DNA from: Cyclobacterium sp. | GTDB lineage: Bacteria > Bacteroidota > Bacteroidia > Cytophagales > Cyclobacteriaceae | Length of the DNA stretch: 35,380 bases | Assembly: GCF_014762705.1 (NCBI RefSeq) | Contig: NZ_JABURL010000058.1 | Location: 1 to 35,380 of the forward strand | Direction of reading: 5' to 3' | Part shown: one piece after another, positions 17,036 to 24,321 of the stretch | How the letters are laid out: each line of letters opens with the position of its first letter | Numbering within the stretch: the first letter of the stretch is position 1 | Program-made: the position numbers and the translations under genes | The notes under the pieces: generated by a model | Told to the model about the DNA's origin: nothing | Database searches by the model: none | What the model saw: only the letters and a program-made list of their open reading frames with translations

Positions 17036-18046
17036 TTAGCTTCCGGTTTTAATGTACTCAATCGCTCTTTCCAAAATTGGATCTTTCCCTTCAGCCACAT
17101 CTTCAGGGGTCATTTGCACCCGGATATCCACCGGCACACCAGCCTCAAAATTAAGTCCATTCACGGTATACCCTATAGTGGAACTGTAATTGAAATACCA
17201 ACCGTTGGGCAGTTCATACCCTGCAGGAACTCCAGAACCACCTCCGGTATCATCTCCCATCAGGATTGCCCCATCAATGGCTTTGATATAAGCTGAAAAG
17301 TAAGACCCTGCACTATACACTTTCCGATTGGTCAAAACGACCACCCTTCCTTCAAAATGCGGGAATTCGGTATTTGGGTTTAAAAAGACCTCCTTTTGTG
17401 GTGAATAATCATTCGGACCAGGACCATTTTTCATTTGGTAGGAATATATTTTCGTGCGTTCTTCAATCAACCGGGCGGCAATTTTCAATCCATTTTCCGG
17501 ATTACCTCCTTCGTTATTTCTGATGTCTATGATGACTCCGGGCAAACTTTTAAACCGCTCTACAACAAGGTCAAGCTCACTTTCAAGAATAGTGGTGGTA
17601 AAGCTTCGGTAATGCATGTAGCCGACCCCGTTTATCTCCTGATTGAGAAGATATCCAGTGATTCGATAATCCCCCAGATAATTACGTTCCAAAACGTCGA
17701 AACTATAGTTGGATGGAGCTTCCAGGTAGGGTAAATATCGGCTGATGTCAAAAGGTGTTCTAAGATTTACATGACCATCCCTCAGGGTATTCAGCATCGC
17801 AGCCATTACATCATAAAGCGCTGTTTCATTTTGCGCCTGAAGCGCCATGGGTCGGTAAACGTTTTTTACACTATCCCAGTCAATTTTTTTGTAGTCAAAA
17901 AAGGAATAGCGTTCATTCATGACCTCCCAAAGAATATCAAAATTTTCTGTATTGGTATTATCCGGTGGTGAATCCAAAAGAATCTGCTCGCAAGAGAGAC
18001 AAAACAGCATTGTCAATAAGGTCACTATTCCAGTCAGCTTTTTCAT
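17036..18046 (-). CDS. S41-family (C-terminal processing/tricorn-type) serine peptidase, lipoprotein
   Basis: 336 residues from the ATG at 18044-18046, chosen because a lipoprotein signal follows directly (MKKLTGIVTLLTML, lipobox LSC). The frame continues upstream but that part overlaps the previous gene. The N-terminal helical part (DILWEVMNERYSFFDYKKIDWDSV) and DGHVNL are typical of the family. The catalytic core lies at about 190-320 (numbering from 18046), with VVVLTNRKVYSAGSYFSAYI containing the nucleophilic Ser and MGDDTGGGSG closing the active site. No PDZ domain is evident. It presumably cleaves C-terminal ends of envelope proteins. Its ATG overlaps the TGA of the upstream barrel gene (ATGA), implying translational coupling. 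Family assignment is firm. Confidence 0.88.
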   Translation of the reverse strand: MKKLTGIVTLLTMLFCLSCEQILLDSPPDNTNTENFDILWEVMNERYSFFDYKKIDWDSVKNVYRPMALQAQNETALYDVMAAMLNTLRDGHVNLRTPFDISRYLPYLEAPSNYSFDVLERNYLGDYRITGYLLNQEINGVGYMHYRSFTTTILESELDLVVERFKSLPGVIIDIRNNEGGNPENGLKIAARLIEERTKIYSYQMKNGPGPNDYSPQKEVFLNPNTEFPHFEGRVVVLTNRKVYSAGSYFSAYIKAIDGAILMGDDTGGGSGVPAGYELPNGWYFNYSSTIGYTVNGLNFEAGVPVDIRVQMTPEDVAEGKDPILERAIEYIKTGS

Positions 18047-18849
18047 CTTGTCCGCATTAGAAAGTTGATGGCTAAAGTATGGGCAGCAGTTTGTACCAGG
18101 CTGGGGTTTTGGAAAGAATAATACTCCCAATTGTAGATCAACTGGATTTTATTGCCTCCATAAATAGGAGACTCCACAAAATTATCGAATTGAAAACGGG
18201 GAAAGTTTCCCAACCAACTTATCCTGGTATTATCAAACAACTGACTTTCAAAGCTCCTTTCCTGATCCAAAAACTCTGGCACACCAGCAAAAACCGGTCG
18301 GGTCATGAATCCAATAAGAGGAAGTTTAAAGCCGATATTGCCCTTCATTTCTTTACCAAAAAGCTGGAAATTATGGCGATAGCTTAGTTCAGCCTGGAAG
18401 TTTGCATTGAAATCATAATTGATTGAGCTATTGTCCCATCGTGGAGAAAAGCGGACATGGATCAGACTTGAAATGGAGGGACCTAACCACCAATTTCCTC
18501 TTTCAGACTCCCGGATCAAAAAAAGGGAAGCGTAGCTGATTTCATTCCAGTAGGAAGTAACTTTCGGCTGCTGGTACCGGCGCAAAGATTTTCCAATTTC
18601 AAATTCCCTGGTCTTAAGCGAACCAATACTTCCTTCAAATTGGAAATGGCTAAGTTTTTGTGTTTTTCGGCGCTGATGATCAATCATGAATTAGATTGGC
18701 GCACCACTGTAGCGACTTCGGGTAATCAATTGATCCTGTACGGTTTGTAACCTAATCCCTACAGCCAGGCCCCAGTACCCTTCCTGCTCTTGCGCATTGC
18801 CCGATTGCCAGCAAAGAAAGGCCACAAAAAGAATTGCAAGTTTTTTCAA
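18043..18849 (-). pseudogene. Outer-membrane beta-barrel-like protein interrupted by an in-frame TAA
   Basis: Two open stretches in the same frame join across a single TAA at 18691-18693. The first (TTG at 18849) begins with a signal peptide LKKLAILFVAFLCWQSGNAQ and runs to TRSRYSGAPI. After TAA-TTC the second starts at ATG 18685-18687 and continues MIDHQRRKTQKLSHFQ to the end. Only the first half has the export signal and the second has the alternating barrel-like strands and a family-like C terminus (AINFLMRTR), so neither half would function alone. The TTG start is a guess; no ATG lies nearby. The 3' end overlaps the S41 gene start by 4 bases (ATGA). Function unknown: small outer-membrane protein, possibly the partner of that protease. 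A sequencing error cannot be excluded. Confidence 0.65.
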
Positions 18850-19431
18850 GATGAAATAATTAAATAGACCTGAAGATGAGTTCGATATAATGGTAAATGA
18901 TCCAATCCAAAGGAGGCACAAAAGCTTACCTATTTCAGGTTCAAATGTATGGATTAATCCAAAAATAAAAATCAAATTATTGAAAAAGAGCGCATTACTC
19001 CTCCCCTTTTTATTACACCTCAGCAAAAACTGAACAGTTTCGGGAAACGGCTGCATTCAGATTCGCAGGAGACAGGTATCCTACCGCAAAAGCCTGCCGC
19101 CATTTTCTAACCATTGGATCCTCTAGGGTTTTGAAAATAACCGCCAGCCGACGGGAATGAAACTTAAGGAAAGTTTAACGAACCCATGGAAGCTGGGGTA
19201 AGTGCAGTCTCATCTCCAATGCAAAGTTAATATCCGGCTGAAACAAGGCAAGGAAAGGGTCTTAGTGGAATTAGACAATAGTGGTGTTTATGAGATCGTG
19301 ATGGACAGGAAGGGCTTTTCACATCATGCTATTCTGGTTGAAAATAATGTTTTTTGCAAATTAGTTGAAGTATTTTTGTACTTTGGAAAGATACTAATGA
19401 AAAGTCTCTTTAATTCAGGTAAGTTTAAACA
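18850..19431. other. Intergenic region between divergent operons, with repeat R2 copy
   Basis: About 580 bases between the minus-strand barrel gene and the plus-strand MscS gene, which must contain both promoters. The segment 19040-19125 is a copy of dispersed repeat R2. TATTTTTG at 19371-19378 fits the TAnnTTTG -7 consensus and lies 53 bases before the MscS start codon, with TTTG at 19353-19356 at a rather short distance. A 77-codon frame starting with GTG at 19202 runs through this promoter candidate and I do not accept it as a gene. Confidence 0.4.
19040..19125. repeat. Dispersed intergenic repeat, family R2, copy B
   Basis: Same orientation as the copy at 9187-9270. The core at 19049-19073 matches 22 of 25 bases, and the following block containing CCATTTTCTAACCATTGGATC (first 20 bases quoted as CCATTTTCTAACCATTGGAT) aligns with the second block of copy A after a short unmatched stretch. 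Located in non-coding DNA. Confidence 0.5.
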
Positions 19432-20253
19432 ATGAATTATAGTCAGCTAGTAGAAGAGTTTCGTAAAATGGCATTTGGTTTCAGGGATGGCCTGATCACT
19501 ATCCTTCCAAAACTTATCCTTGCCATTATTGTATTTGCAATAGGTTATTTGGTGGCGCGCCTCACTGAATGGGTGGTCAGGCGTTTGTTGATTTACTTAA
19601 ACAGTCTGATTAATGACAGGTTCAGAGACAAGATCCAACACATCAACTTCGGCCCTTCAGCCACATTTATCAGCAAGACATTCTTCTGGATTATTTTTGT
19701 TTTCTTTCTTGTTCTCGGTACGGAAGTACTTGGTTTATCGATTATTACCAACTGGCTGGGAAGCGTCCTGACCTATGCACCAAGAATTTTAGCTGCCATT
19801 TTAATTGTTTTTGTAGGAATCATTGCTGGCAGGATGGTGGGAAAATTGATTACTTCCGCCACGGCCCAGGTCGCCATTTCTTATGGCAATATCCTCGGAA
19901 ATATAGTGCAGTACACTATTCTCATCACCTCCATTATTATTGCCGTTGATCAGATAGGTGTCAATATTGCGTTCCTCACACAATTGATAAACATCCTTTT
20001 AGCGGCTCTTTTGTTCGGTGCGGCACTGGCATTTGGCCTGGGTGCTAAAACATCGGTCAGCAATATTCTCGCTTCCTATTACATCCATAAACTGTACAAA
20101 GAGGGGGATTATGTGAAGATCAGCGGTATAGAAGGCAGGATTATTAAGATTGGCAATACATCAGTTCTTTTGGAATCAGAAACCGGCCAGGTGACGATCC
20201 CTTCTAAGGAGTTTAATGAAGTAAAGTCTGTCTTGATCAAAAAAGAAAAGTAA
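19432..20253 (+). CDS. Small-conductance mechanosensitive ion channel (MscS family)
   Basis: 273 residues. About five hydrophobic segments: near 25-50, 85-110, 120-145, 155-175 and the pore-lining segment near 185-205, which has the Ala/Gly-rich pattern INILLAALLFGAALAFGLGA expected of MscS TM3. A short cytoplasmic beta domain follows (GDYVKISGIEGRIIKIGNTSVLLE) and ends with VTIPSKEFN. It lacks the large cytoplasmic vestibule of E. coli MscS, so it is a compact version. The channel would open under membrane tension during osmotic downshift. Its stop overlaps the start of the next gene by one base (TAATG), so it is translationally coupled to the MgtE-like genes that follow. Confidence 0.87.
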   Translation: MNYSQLVEEFRKMAFGFRDGLITILPKLILAIIVFAIGYLVARLTEWVVRRLLIYLNSLINDRFRDKIQHINFGPSATFISKTFFWIIFVFFLVLGTEVLGLSIITNWLGSVLTYAPRILAAILIVFVGIIAGRMVGKLITSATAQVAISYGNILGNIVQYTILITSIIIAVDQIGVNIAFLTQLINILLAALLFGAALAFGLGAKTSVSNILASYYIHKLYKEGDYVKISGIEGRIIKIGNTSVLLESETGQVTIPSKEFNEVKSVLIKKEK

Positions 20254-21059
20254 TGGGTACAGATGAAAAGATATTGGAGGCTTTTATTCATGAACACGGC
20301 CTGGCAGCCACGCAAATTCTCGAAAAGCTTGAGCCCGAAGAGGTGGCGAGCTTGTTACAGGAAATCCCCGTTGCCCTGGCAGCCAAAATTCTGGAGCCGA
20401 TGTATGCCTACAAAGCATCCCGAATCTTGGAAAGCCTTGACCAAACCTGCGCAATCGAAATACTGGAAGATGTAGACTTGAAAACGGCTGAATTGATACT
20501 CAGACAGATGGAGGGGTCGCTCCGTGATTCACTATTGAAAGATCTGGCACCGGAAATTTCAGGTCCACTGCGCTTGAAGCTGAAGAGCCCTGAAAATACG
20601 GTAGGCGCCCTCATGGATCCCATCTTATTTACTTTGCGAAAATCCGTCAAGGTGGGCAAGGCTTTGACCTTCCTAAAGGATCACAAACGGCTCGGCTCTC
20701 CTTACGTATTTGTGGTGAATCAGGACAAATCACTTCACGGCCTTGTAAAACTGCAAGACCTGCTGTTGGCCGGTAAGGATGCCCCTCTTACAACTTTGGC
20801 AATTACCAGTGTGCCAAAACTCTATGATGATGTTCATTTTGAAACGGTCATAAACCATGAAAGCTGGCTTTACTATTATGCCTTGCCGGTAACAGATCGC
20901 TCGGGTGTTCTCGTCGGCTCATTAAGGCTGGAAGCCGTCCGCCGGGGAAGTGTAAAAAGCGAAGATGTGATGGGAAAACAAGCTATCAAGGCGGGTGCCG
21001 CACTTGGAGAGCTTTACCGTGTCGGATTAATGGGTTTTTTGGGGAGCTCGGCAGAATGA
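20253..21059 (+). CDS. Soluble MgtE-N/CBS-domain protein (MgtE-like without a membrane domain)
   Basis: 268 residues without any membrane segment. Residues about 5-125 are helical repeats like the MgtE N domain (LEPEEVASLLQEIPVALAAKIL, quoted in part LEPEEVASLLQEIP). Residues about 130-245 form a degenerate CBS pair (ENTVGALMDPILFTL, the MgtE-type GxLM entry, then YVFVVNQDKSLHGLVKLQDL). This is the cytoplasmic regulatory half of MgtE, which senses Mg2+ and nucleotides in the real transporter, encoded as a separate protein. It starts one base inside the MscS gene and is followed 43 bases later by a full-length mgtE. It probably modulates MgtE or the channel; that is inference. It could alternatively be a decayed paralogue. 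Confidence 0.8.
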   Translation: MGTDEKILEAFIHEHGLAATQILEKLEPEEVASLLQEIPVALAAKILEPMYAYKASRILESLDQTCAIEILEDVDLKTAELILRQMEGSLRDSLLKDLAPEISGPLRLKLKSPENTVGALMDPILFTLRKSVKVGKALTFLKDHKRLGSPYVFVVNQDKSLHGLVKLQDLLLAGKDAPLTTLAITSVPKLYDDVHFETVINHESWLYYYALPVTDRSGVLVGSLRLEAVRRGSVKSEDVMGKQAIKAGAALGELYRVGLMGFLGSSAE

Positions 21060-21102
21060 AAACCCAATATCCCCATTCCATTAAATAGCTAAAATTTTTA
21101 TC

Positions 21103-22422
21103 ATGTCACAAATCCCTACCTCCGCTAAAGAAAAATTGATAAATGGCTTTTTCAGGCAATTTCCCGGAGATGCCGCTTCAGTGCTCAATGGCTTTTCCAC
21201 TGAGGAGATCATTGATTATCTCAAAAGACAGGATCAAAACGTTTCCAAAAAGGTGTTTGCCCGCCTGAATCCCGATATTGCCACAGAAGTCATTGATCTA
21301 ATGGATAATCAATTGTTTGTTCACATATTCTCTACGATCGATGCTTATTTGGGAGCGAGATTGCTATCCCGTCTGGATAAGCAAACGGCTGAAGCCAAAA
21401 CGGCTTTGTTATCCCCCACACTGGCCCGGGAAATAAAAGAGCTGATGAGCTATCCTCTGGATTCTGCGGGTCATTTGATGAACCCCATGACAACTACTTT
21501 CCATCCAGGAAATACCGTGGAGGAGGTGCTGAAGCGCCTGCGGGTATTGGGAGACCGCCGAATTGCCAATATTTATGTAATAGACGATGAAGGCACTTTT
21601 TTGGGGGTAGCGGCACTTCAAAGAATAGCCATTTCGGAGCCCAGGGTGAAATTAAAAGATATCATACAAGCTCCTTTGGGCGTGATAAATGCCTTAGCAC
21701 CTGTTGAAGATGTGGTGGAACTGCTGGAAAAAAAGAGGATCATTCATTTGCCGGTTATTGATATCAATAACAAGCTACTGGGCGTAATTCGAAACGGTGA
21801 CCTGGTAGCTGCCTCCAAAGAAGAGGCCACAGAAGACCTTCAAGCGATGTTTGGTGCAGGTAGAGAAGAGCGAGCCCTATCAAAAGTTTCTCTTGCGGTA
21901 AAGAACAGGTTACCCTGGCTACATATCAATCTTATTACTGCATTTATGGCTTCGCTGGTAGTGGGCTTTTTTGAAGATACCATAGCCAGAATCACGGTGC
22001 TGGCGGTTTTCTTACCGGTGGTGGCAGGGCAGTCGGGCAATACAGGTTCACAAGCCCTGGCCGTCACCATGCGGGGTTTGGCACTCAGAGAAATCAGGAT
22101 AGCGCAATGGTTTAAGGTGGCGAGAAAAGAGATTATGGTTGGTTTGATCAATGGGCTGGCCGTAGCCTTAACCACTTCTGTCATCGTTTATTTCTGGGCT
22201 TCCTCCTTCGGCCTGTCTGTGGTCATTGGCATCTCAATGGTGGTATCTATGATCATTGCAGGATTTTCGGGAGCGGTCATCCCGATCATATTGAAGTCGC
22301 TGGGACAGGATCCCGCCACCTCCTCTTCGATTGTGTTGACCACGGTGACAGACATCTTCGGATTTTTAAGTTTTTTGGGTTTGGCCACGGCACTGGCAGA
22401 TGTGCTGAACATTGTAGGATAA
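21103..22422 (+). CDS. mgtE: Magnesium channel/transporter MgtE
   Basis: 439 residues with the full family layout: N-terminal helical domain (about 10-130), CBS pair (about 135-250, with YPLDSAGHLMNP and FLGVAALQRI), linker helix, then five membrane segments (about 275-435). The pore signature is FLPVVAGQSGNTGSQALAV near 305-325, and the C-terminal pore motif GQDPATSSSIVLTTVTDIFGF holds the Asp that selects Mg2+. It imports Mg2+ down the membrane potential and closes when cytoplasmic Mg2+ fills the N/CBS domains. It is the last of three co-directional genes with MscS and a stand-alone MgtE-N/CBS protein. The next gene downstream is on the other strand. Confidence 0.95.
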   Translation: MSQIPTSAKEKLINGFFRQFPGDAASVLNGFSTEEIIDYLKRQDQNVSKKVFARLNPDIATEVIDLMDNQLFVHIFSTIDAYLGARLLSRLDKQTAEAKTALLSPTLAREIKELMSYPLDSAGHLMNPMTTTFHPGNTVEEVLKRLRVLGDRRIANIYVIDDEGTFLGVAALQRIAISEPRVKLKDIIQAPLGVINALAPVEDVVELLEKKRIIHLPVIDINNKLLGVIRNGDLVAASKEEATEDLQAMFGAGREERALSKVSLAVKNRLPWLHINLITAFMASLVVGFFEDTIARITVLAVFLPVVAGQSGNTGSQALAVTMRGLALREIRIAQWFKVARKEIMVGLINGLAVALTTSVIVYFWASSFGLSVVIGISMVVSMIIAGFSGAVIPIILKSLGQDPATSSSIVLTTVTDIFGFLSFLGLATALADVLNIVG

Positions 22423-22503
22423 GGTTTCAGGGAATTTGGCGGCTCGGTTTATTCATGATTAGGTTGTGAATTCTGAATATTTTCCTTTTTGTGGTTTCGT
22501 GGA

Positions 22504-22794
22504 TTATACTCCTATTTGCCCATTATATAGATCAGAAATAGGGAAAATCAAGTCGTAATCGTTCCAGTTCAAATTGCCATCTGTCAATGAAAAATCAGAG
22601 AACTTATTTTCATCCAAATATTTCTTAATCGAAGGATGAAGAGATTTTGATAAAAATGGTTTGAAATCAATTATATTCTCTTTTCCATCACTAAACCTTA
22701 TACGAATTGTATAATCCGACAAATATTTCGCAGTATCAATTTTCAATTGATTAAATCCAGATTCTGAATCCTTATAGTTAACAATTATTTTCAT
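22504..22794 (-). CDS. DUF2442 domain protein (second gene of a DUF4160/DUF2442 pair)
   Basis: 96 residues with the DUF2442 pattern: LSDYTIRIRFSDGKENIIDFKPFL, then FSDFSLTDGNLNWNDYDLIFP (key residues DG, W and D/E). DUF2442 proteins are small and often occur beside DUF4160 proteins as a predicted toxin-antitoxin or chaperone-like pair, with molecular function unproven. Its ATG overlaps the TGA of the upstream gene (ATGA), supporting co-translation. The upstream partner is frameshifted, so this gene may be an orphan. It is AT-rich relative to the flanking mgtE gene, suggesting recent acquisition. Confidence 0.8.
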   Translation of the reverse strand: MKIIVNYKDSESGFNQLKIDTAKYLSDYTIRIRFSDGKENIIDFKPFLSKSLHPSIKKYLDENKFSDFSLTDGNLNWNDYDLIFPISDLYNGQIGV

Positions 22795-23101
22795 TTCAAT
22801 CTTTTTGTAATTTTTTCAAACTCCACATCCTTATGATAAATAAAATAGCTAATCCATTTTTCCACTACATTATCAGCAAATTTTTCAAGAAAAACCTTAA
22901 AATCTTTAAGGTCTTTTCCTTTCAGGGGACGGGCTCCTACAATATCTGTAATCTTTATCTCCGAAATATTGCCATCTATAATATAATATAGAATTCAGCT
23001 TTGCTTTCAAACTCACCTTTTTTTGCATGAACATGTATTGGTTCGTGCTCATTCGAGTAGAAGAAAATCAGAATCCCTAAATATTCAAATATCTTTGGCA
23101 T
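22791..23101 (-). pseudogene. Frameshifted DUF4160 protein gene
   Basis: Minus-strand reading from ATG 23099-23101 gives MPKIFEYLGILIFFYSNEHE, then PIHVHAKKGEFESKAEF, the DUF4160 start signature (HEPIHVHA). The frame then hits TAG just after an alternating AT run (TATATTATATTATAG). Switching frame at that run restores DGNISEIKITDIVGARPLKG and continues to a TGA that overlaps the DUF2442 start. The two halves together are about 102 residues, the normal family length. A one- or two-base slip in the AT run explains the break; it may be a real phase-variable site, a fixed mutation or a sequencing error. Confidence 0.75.
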
Positions 23102-23240
23102 TATCCGATCTTGTTAATTTTTAACTGTCTTAAATTTACAAAATCTCCACCTGAACTGAAAATCAAAGTATGCTATAGGTCTCTCACCATGAATAATTCC
23201 TATTGGCTAACCGCAACACTTTCCGTTAGTTACCATAGGG

Positions 23241-23374
23241 TCTGAAAAGGAATCCCCGCTAAATATAGGGAAATTACGGAAACATTCAACTATCATTTTC
23301 ATTTGCCGGAAAGTTGCCAGCCATTAGGTAAATTCGAGATGACTTTTTACAGTTTCTTTTAACTTTTGGGAACG
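23241..23374. repeat. Dispersed intergenic repeat, family R1, copy B
   Basis: Same orientation as 9015-9154, roughly 80% identical by eye, and immediately followed by the tRNA terminator. No reading frame is conserved between the copies. The bases between the DUF4160 start (23101) and this repeat show nothing definable. Confidence 0.7.
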
Positions 23375-23379
23375 AGCAT

Positions 23380-23412
23380 AAAAAAAATCCTGCCAGTAGC
23401 AACCGACAGGAC
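23380..23412 (-). terminator. Intrinsic terminator downstream of the tRNA gene
   Basis: On the minus strand GTCCTGTCGG-TTGCTACT-GGCAGGAT can form a stem (TCCTGTC with GGCAGGA, allowing a G:U pair) followed by a run of T residues (the A-run 23380-23387 on the plus strand). It lies about 70 bases past the 3' end of the tRNA and in the same direction, so it ends tRNA transcription. Confidence 0.75.
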
Positions 23413-23483
23413 TAATTCCCTTTACAATTCCTTTGGTGAATCTGCACCAACTCCTTGTAACTACCTGATATCCAGGACTATTG

Positions 23484-23557
23484 TGGGCCCACCTGGGCTC
23501 GAACCAGGGACTTTCTGATTATGAGTCAGATACTCTAACCAACTGAGTTATAGGCCC
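23484..23557 (-). tRNA. tRNA with CAU anticodon (tRNA-Ile2 or elongator tRNA-Met)
   Basis: A complete cloverleaf on the minus strand. The acceptor stem pairs GGGCCTA with TGGGCCC, followed by discriminator A. The D arm is ACTC-AGTTGGTTA-GAGT, the anticodon stem TCTGA-CTCATAA-TCAGA with anticodon CAT, the variable loop AAGTC, and the T arm CCTGG-TTCGAGC-CCAGG. CCA is not encoded. A CAT anticodon may be initiator Met, elongator Met or lysidine-modified Ile2. The first acceptor pair is a normal G-C, so it is not an initiator. The acceptor end GGGCCTA resembles Bacteroidota tRNA-Ile, so Ile2 is my first choice, with elongator Met next. It stands alone, divergent from the HAD gene. Confidence 0.9.
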
Positions 23558-23691
23558 AAAGTGTAAAACGTTTTCAGCTACTCCTTGCAGAAACGCAATC
23601 GCGGCACTTACATCGCCATTTCGCCCGTTTTACCTTGCTTTTGGGACTGCAATGTTACATATTTGATTTTAATTTCACAACTTAAATCTCT

Positions 23692-24321
23692 ATGAAAAAG
23701 CATCCGGAAATCCAACTTTTGATCTTTGATCTGGGAAACGTCATCTATGATATTGATTACCAACGGACTTTTGATAAGTTGTATACCAAACTGCCCAACG
23801 AAAAGCACGCCATGGTCAAGGAGTTTATGGTTTCCCCCATCCATATGGACCTGGAAACAGGAACAATTGATGAAGCCGGATTTAGAAATGGCGTTCGGGA
23901 ATATTTTTCAGCGGATTGGGAAGATGCCTGGATCGATGAGGTGTGGAACAGCCTGTTGGTGGATATCCCCCAGGAAAGGCTGGACCTGCTGCTCAAACTC
24001 AAAAAAAAGTACCCCTTGTACATGCTCAGCAATACCAATTCCATCCACTTTAAAATCGTGGAACAGGTTTTCAGACAAAAGCTCCCGGCCGGTGCCTGGC
24101 CGCAACTTTTTGACCATTTGTTTTTAAGCCATGAAATGGGCCTGAGGAAACCAGGGGTAGCCATCTACCAGGAGGTAGTCAGGACCATAGGAGCCAAACC
24201 CGAATCCTGCCTGTTTTTTGATGACCTGAAAGCAAACCTTTTGGGTGCAGAAAAAGTTGGCATTAAAACCATTCATATTGACCACCCTAAAGCCCTGATC
24301 AACTTTTTCGGTAATGTATAG
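23692..24321 (+). CDS. HAD-family hydrolase, YihX-like phosphatase
   Basis: 209 residues. Motif I is LLIFDLGNVIYDIDYQRTF (D-L-G-N-V, typical of the YihX/epoxide-hydrolase-N-like branch where the second Asp is replaced by the GNV signature) near residue 10. Motif II is YMLSNTN near 105, the motif III lysine lies in MGLRKPGVAIY, and motif IV is FFDDLKANLLGA near 178. The cap domain is helical. It is likely a small-molecule phosphatase (alpha-glucose-1-phosphate or nucleotide-type substrates in characterised relatives); the substrate is not determinable here. It overlaps the following metalloprotease gene by 8 bases, so the two form an operon. The upstream region holds the divergent tRNA gene. 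Confidence 0.87.
   Translation: MKKHPEIQLLIFDLGNVIYDIDYQRTFDKLYTKLPNEKHAMVKEFMVSPIHMDLETGTIDEAGFRNGVREYFSADWEDAWIDEVWNSLLVDIPQERLDLLLKLKKKYPLYMLSNTNSIHFKIVEQVFRQKLPAGAWPQLFDHLFLSHEMGLRKPGVAIYQEVVRTIGAKPESCLFFDDLKANLLGAEKVGIKTIHIDHPKALINFFGNV

Noticed and set aside
19202-19435. 77-codon plus-strand frame ending at the MscS start
   Set aside because: GTG start without a ribosome-binding site, no recognisable family, runs through a probable promoter; the ATGA overlap with MscS is probably chance.
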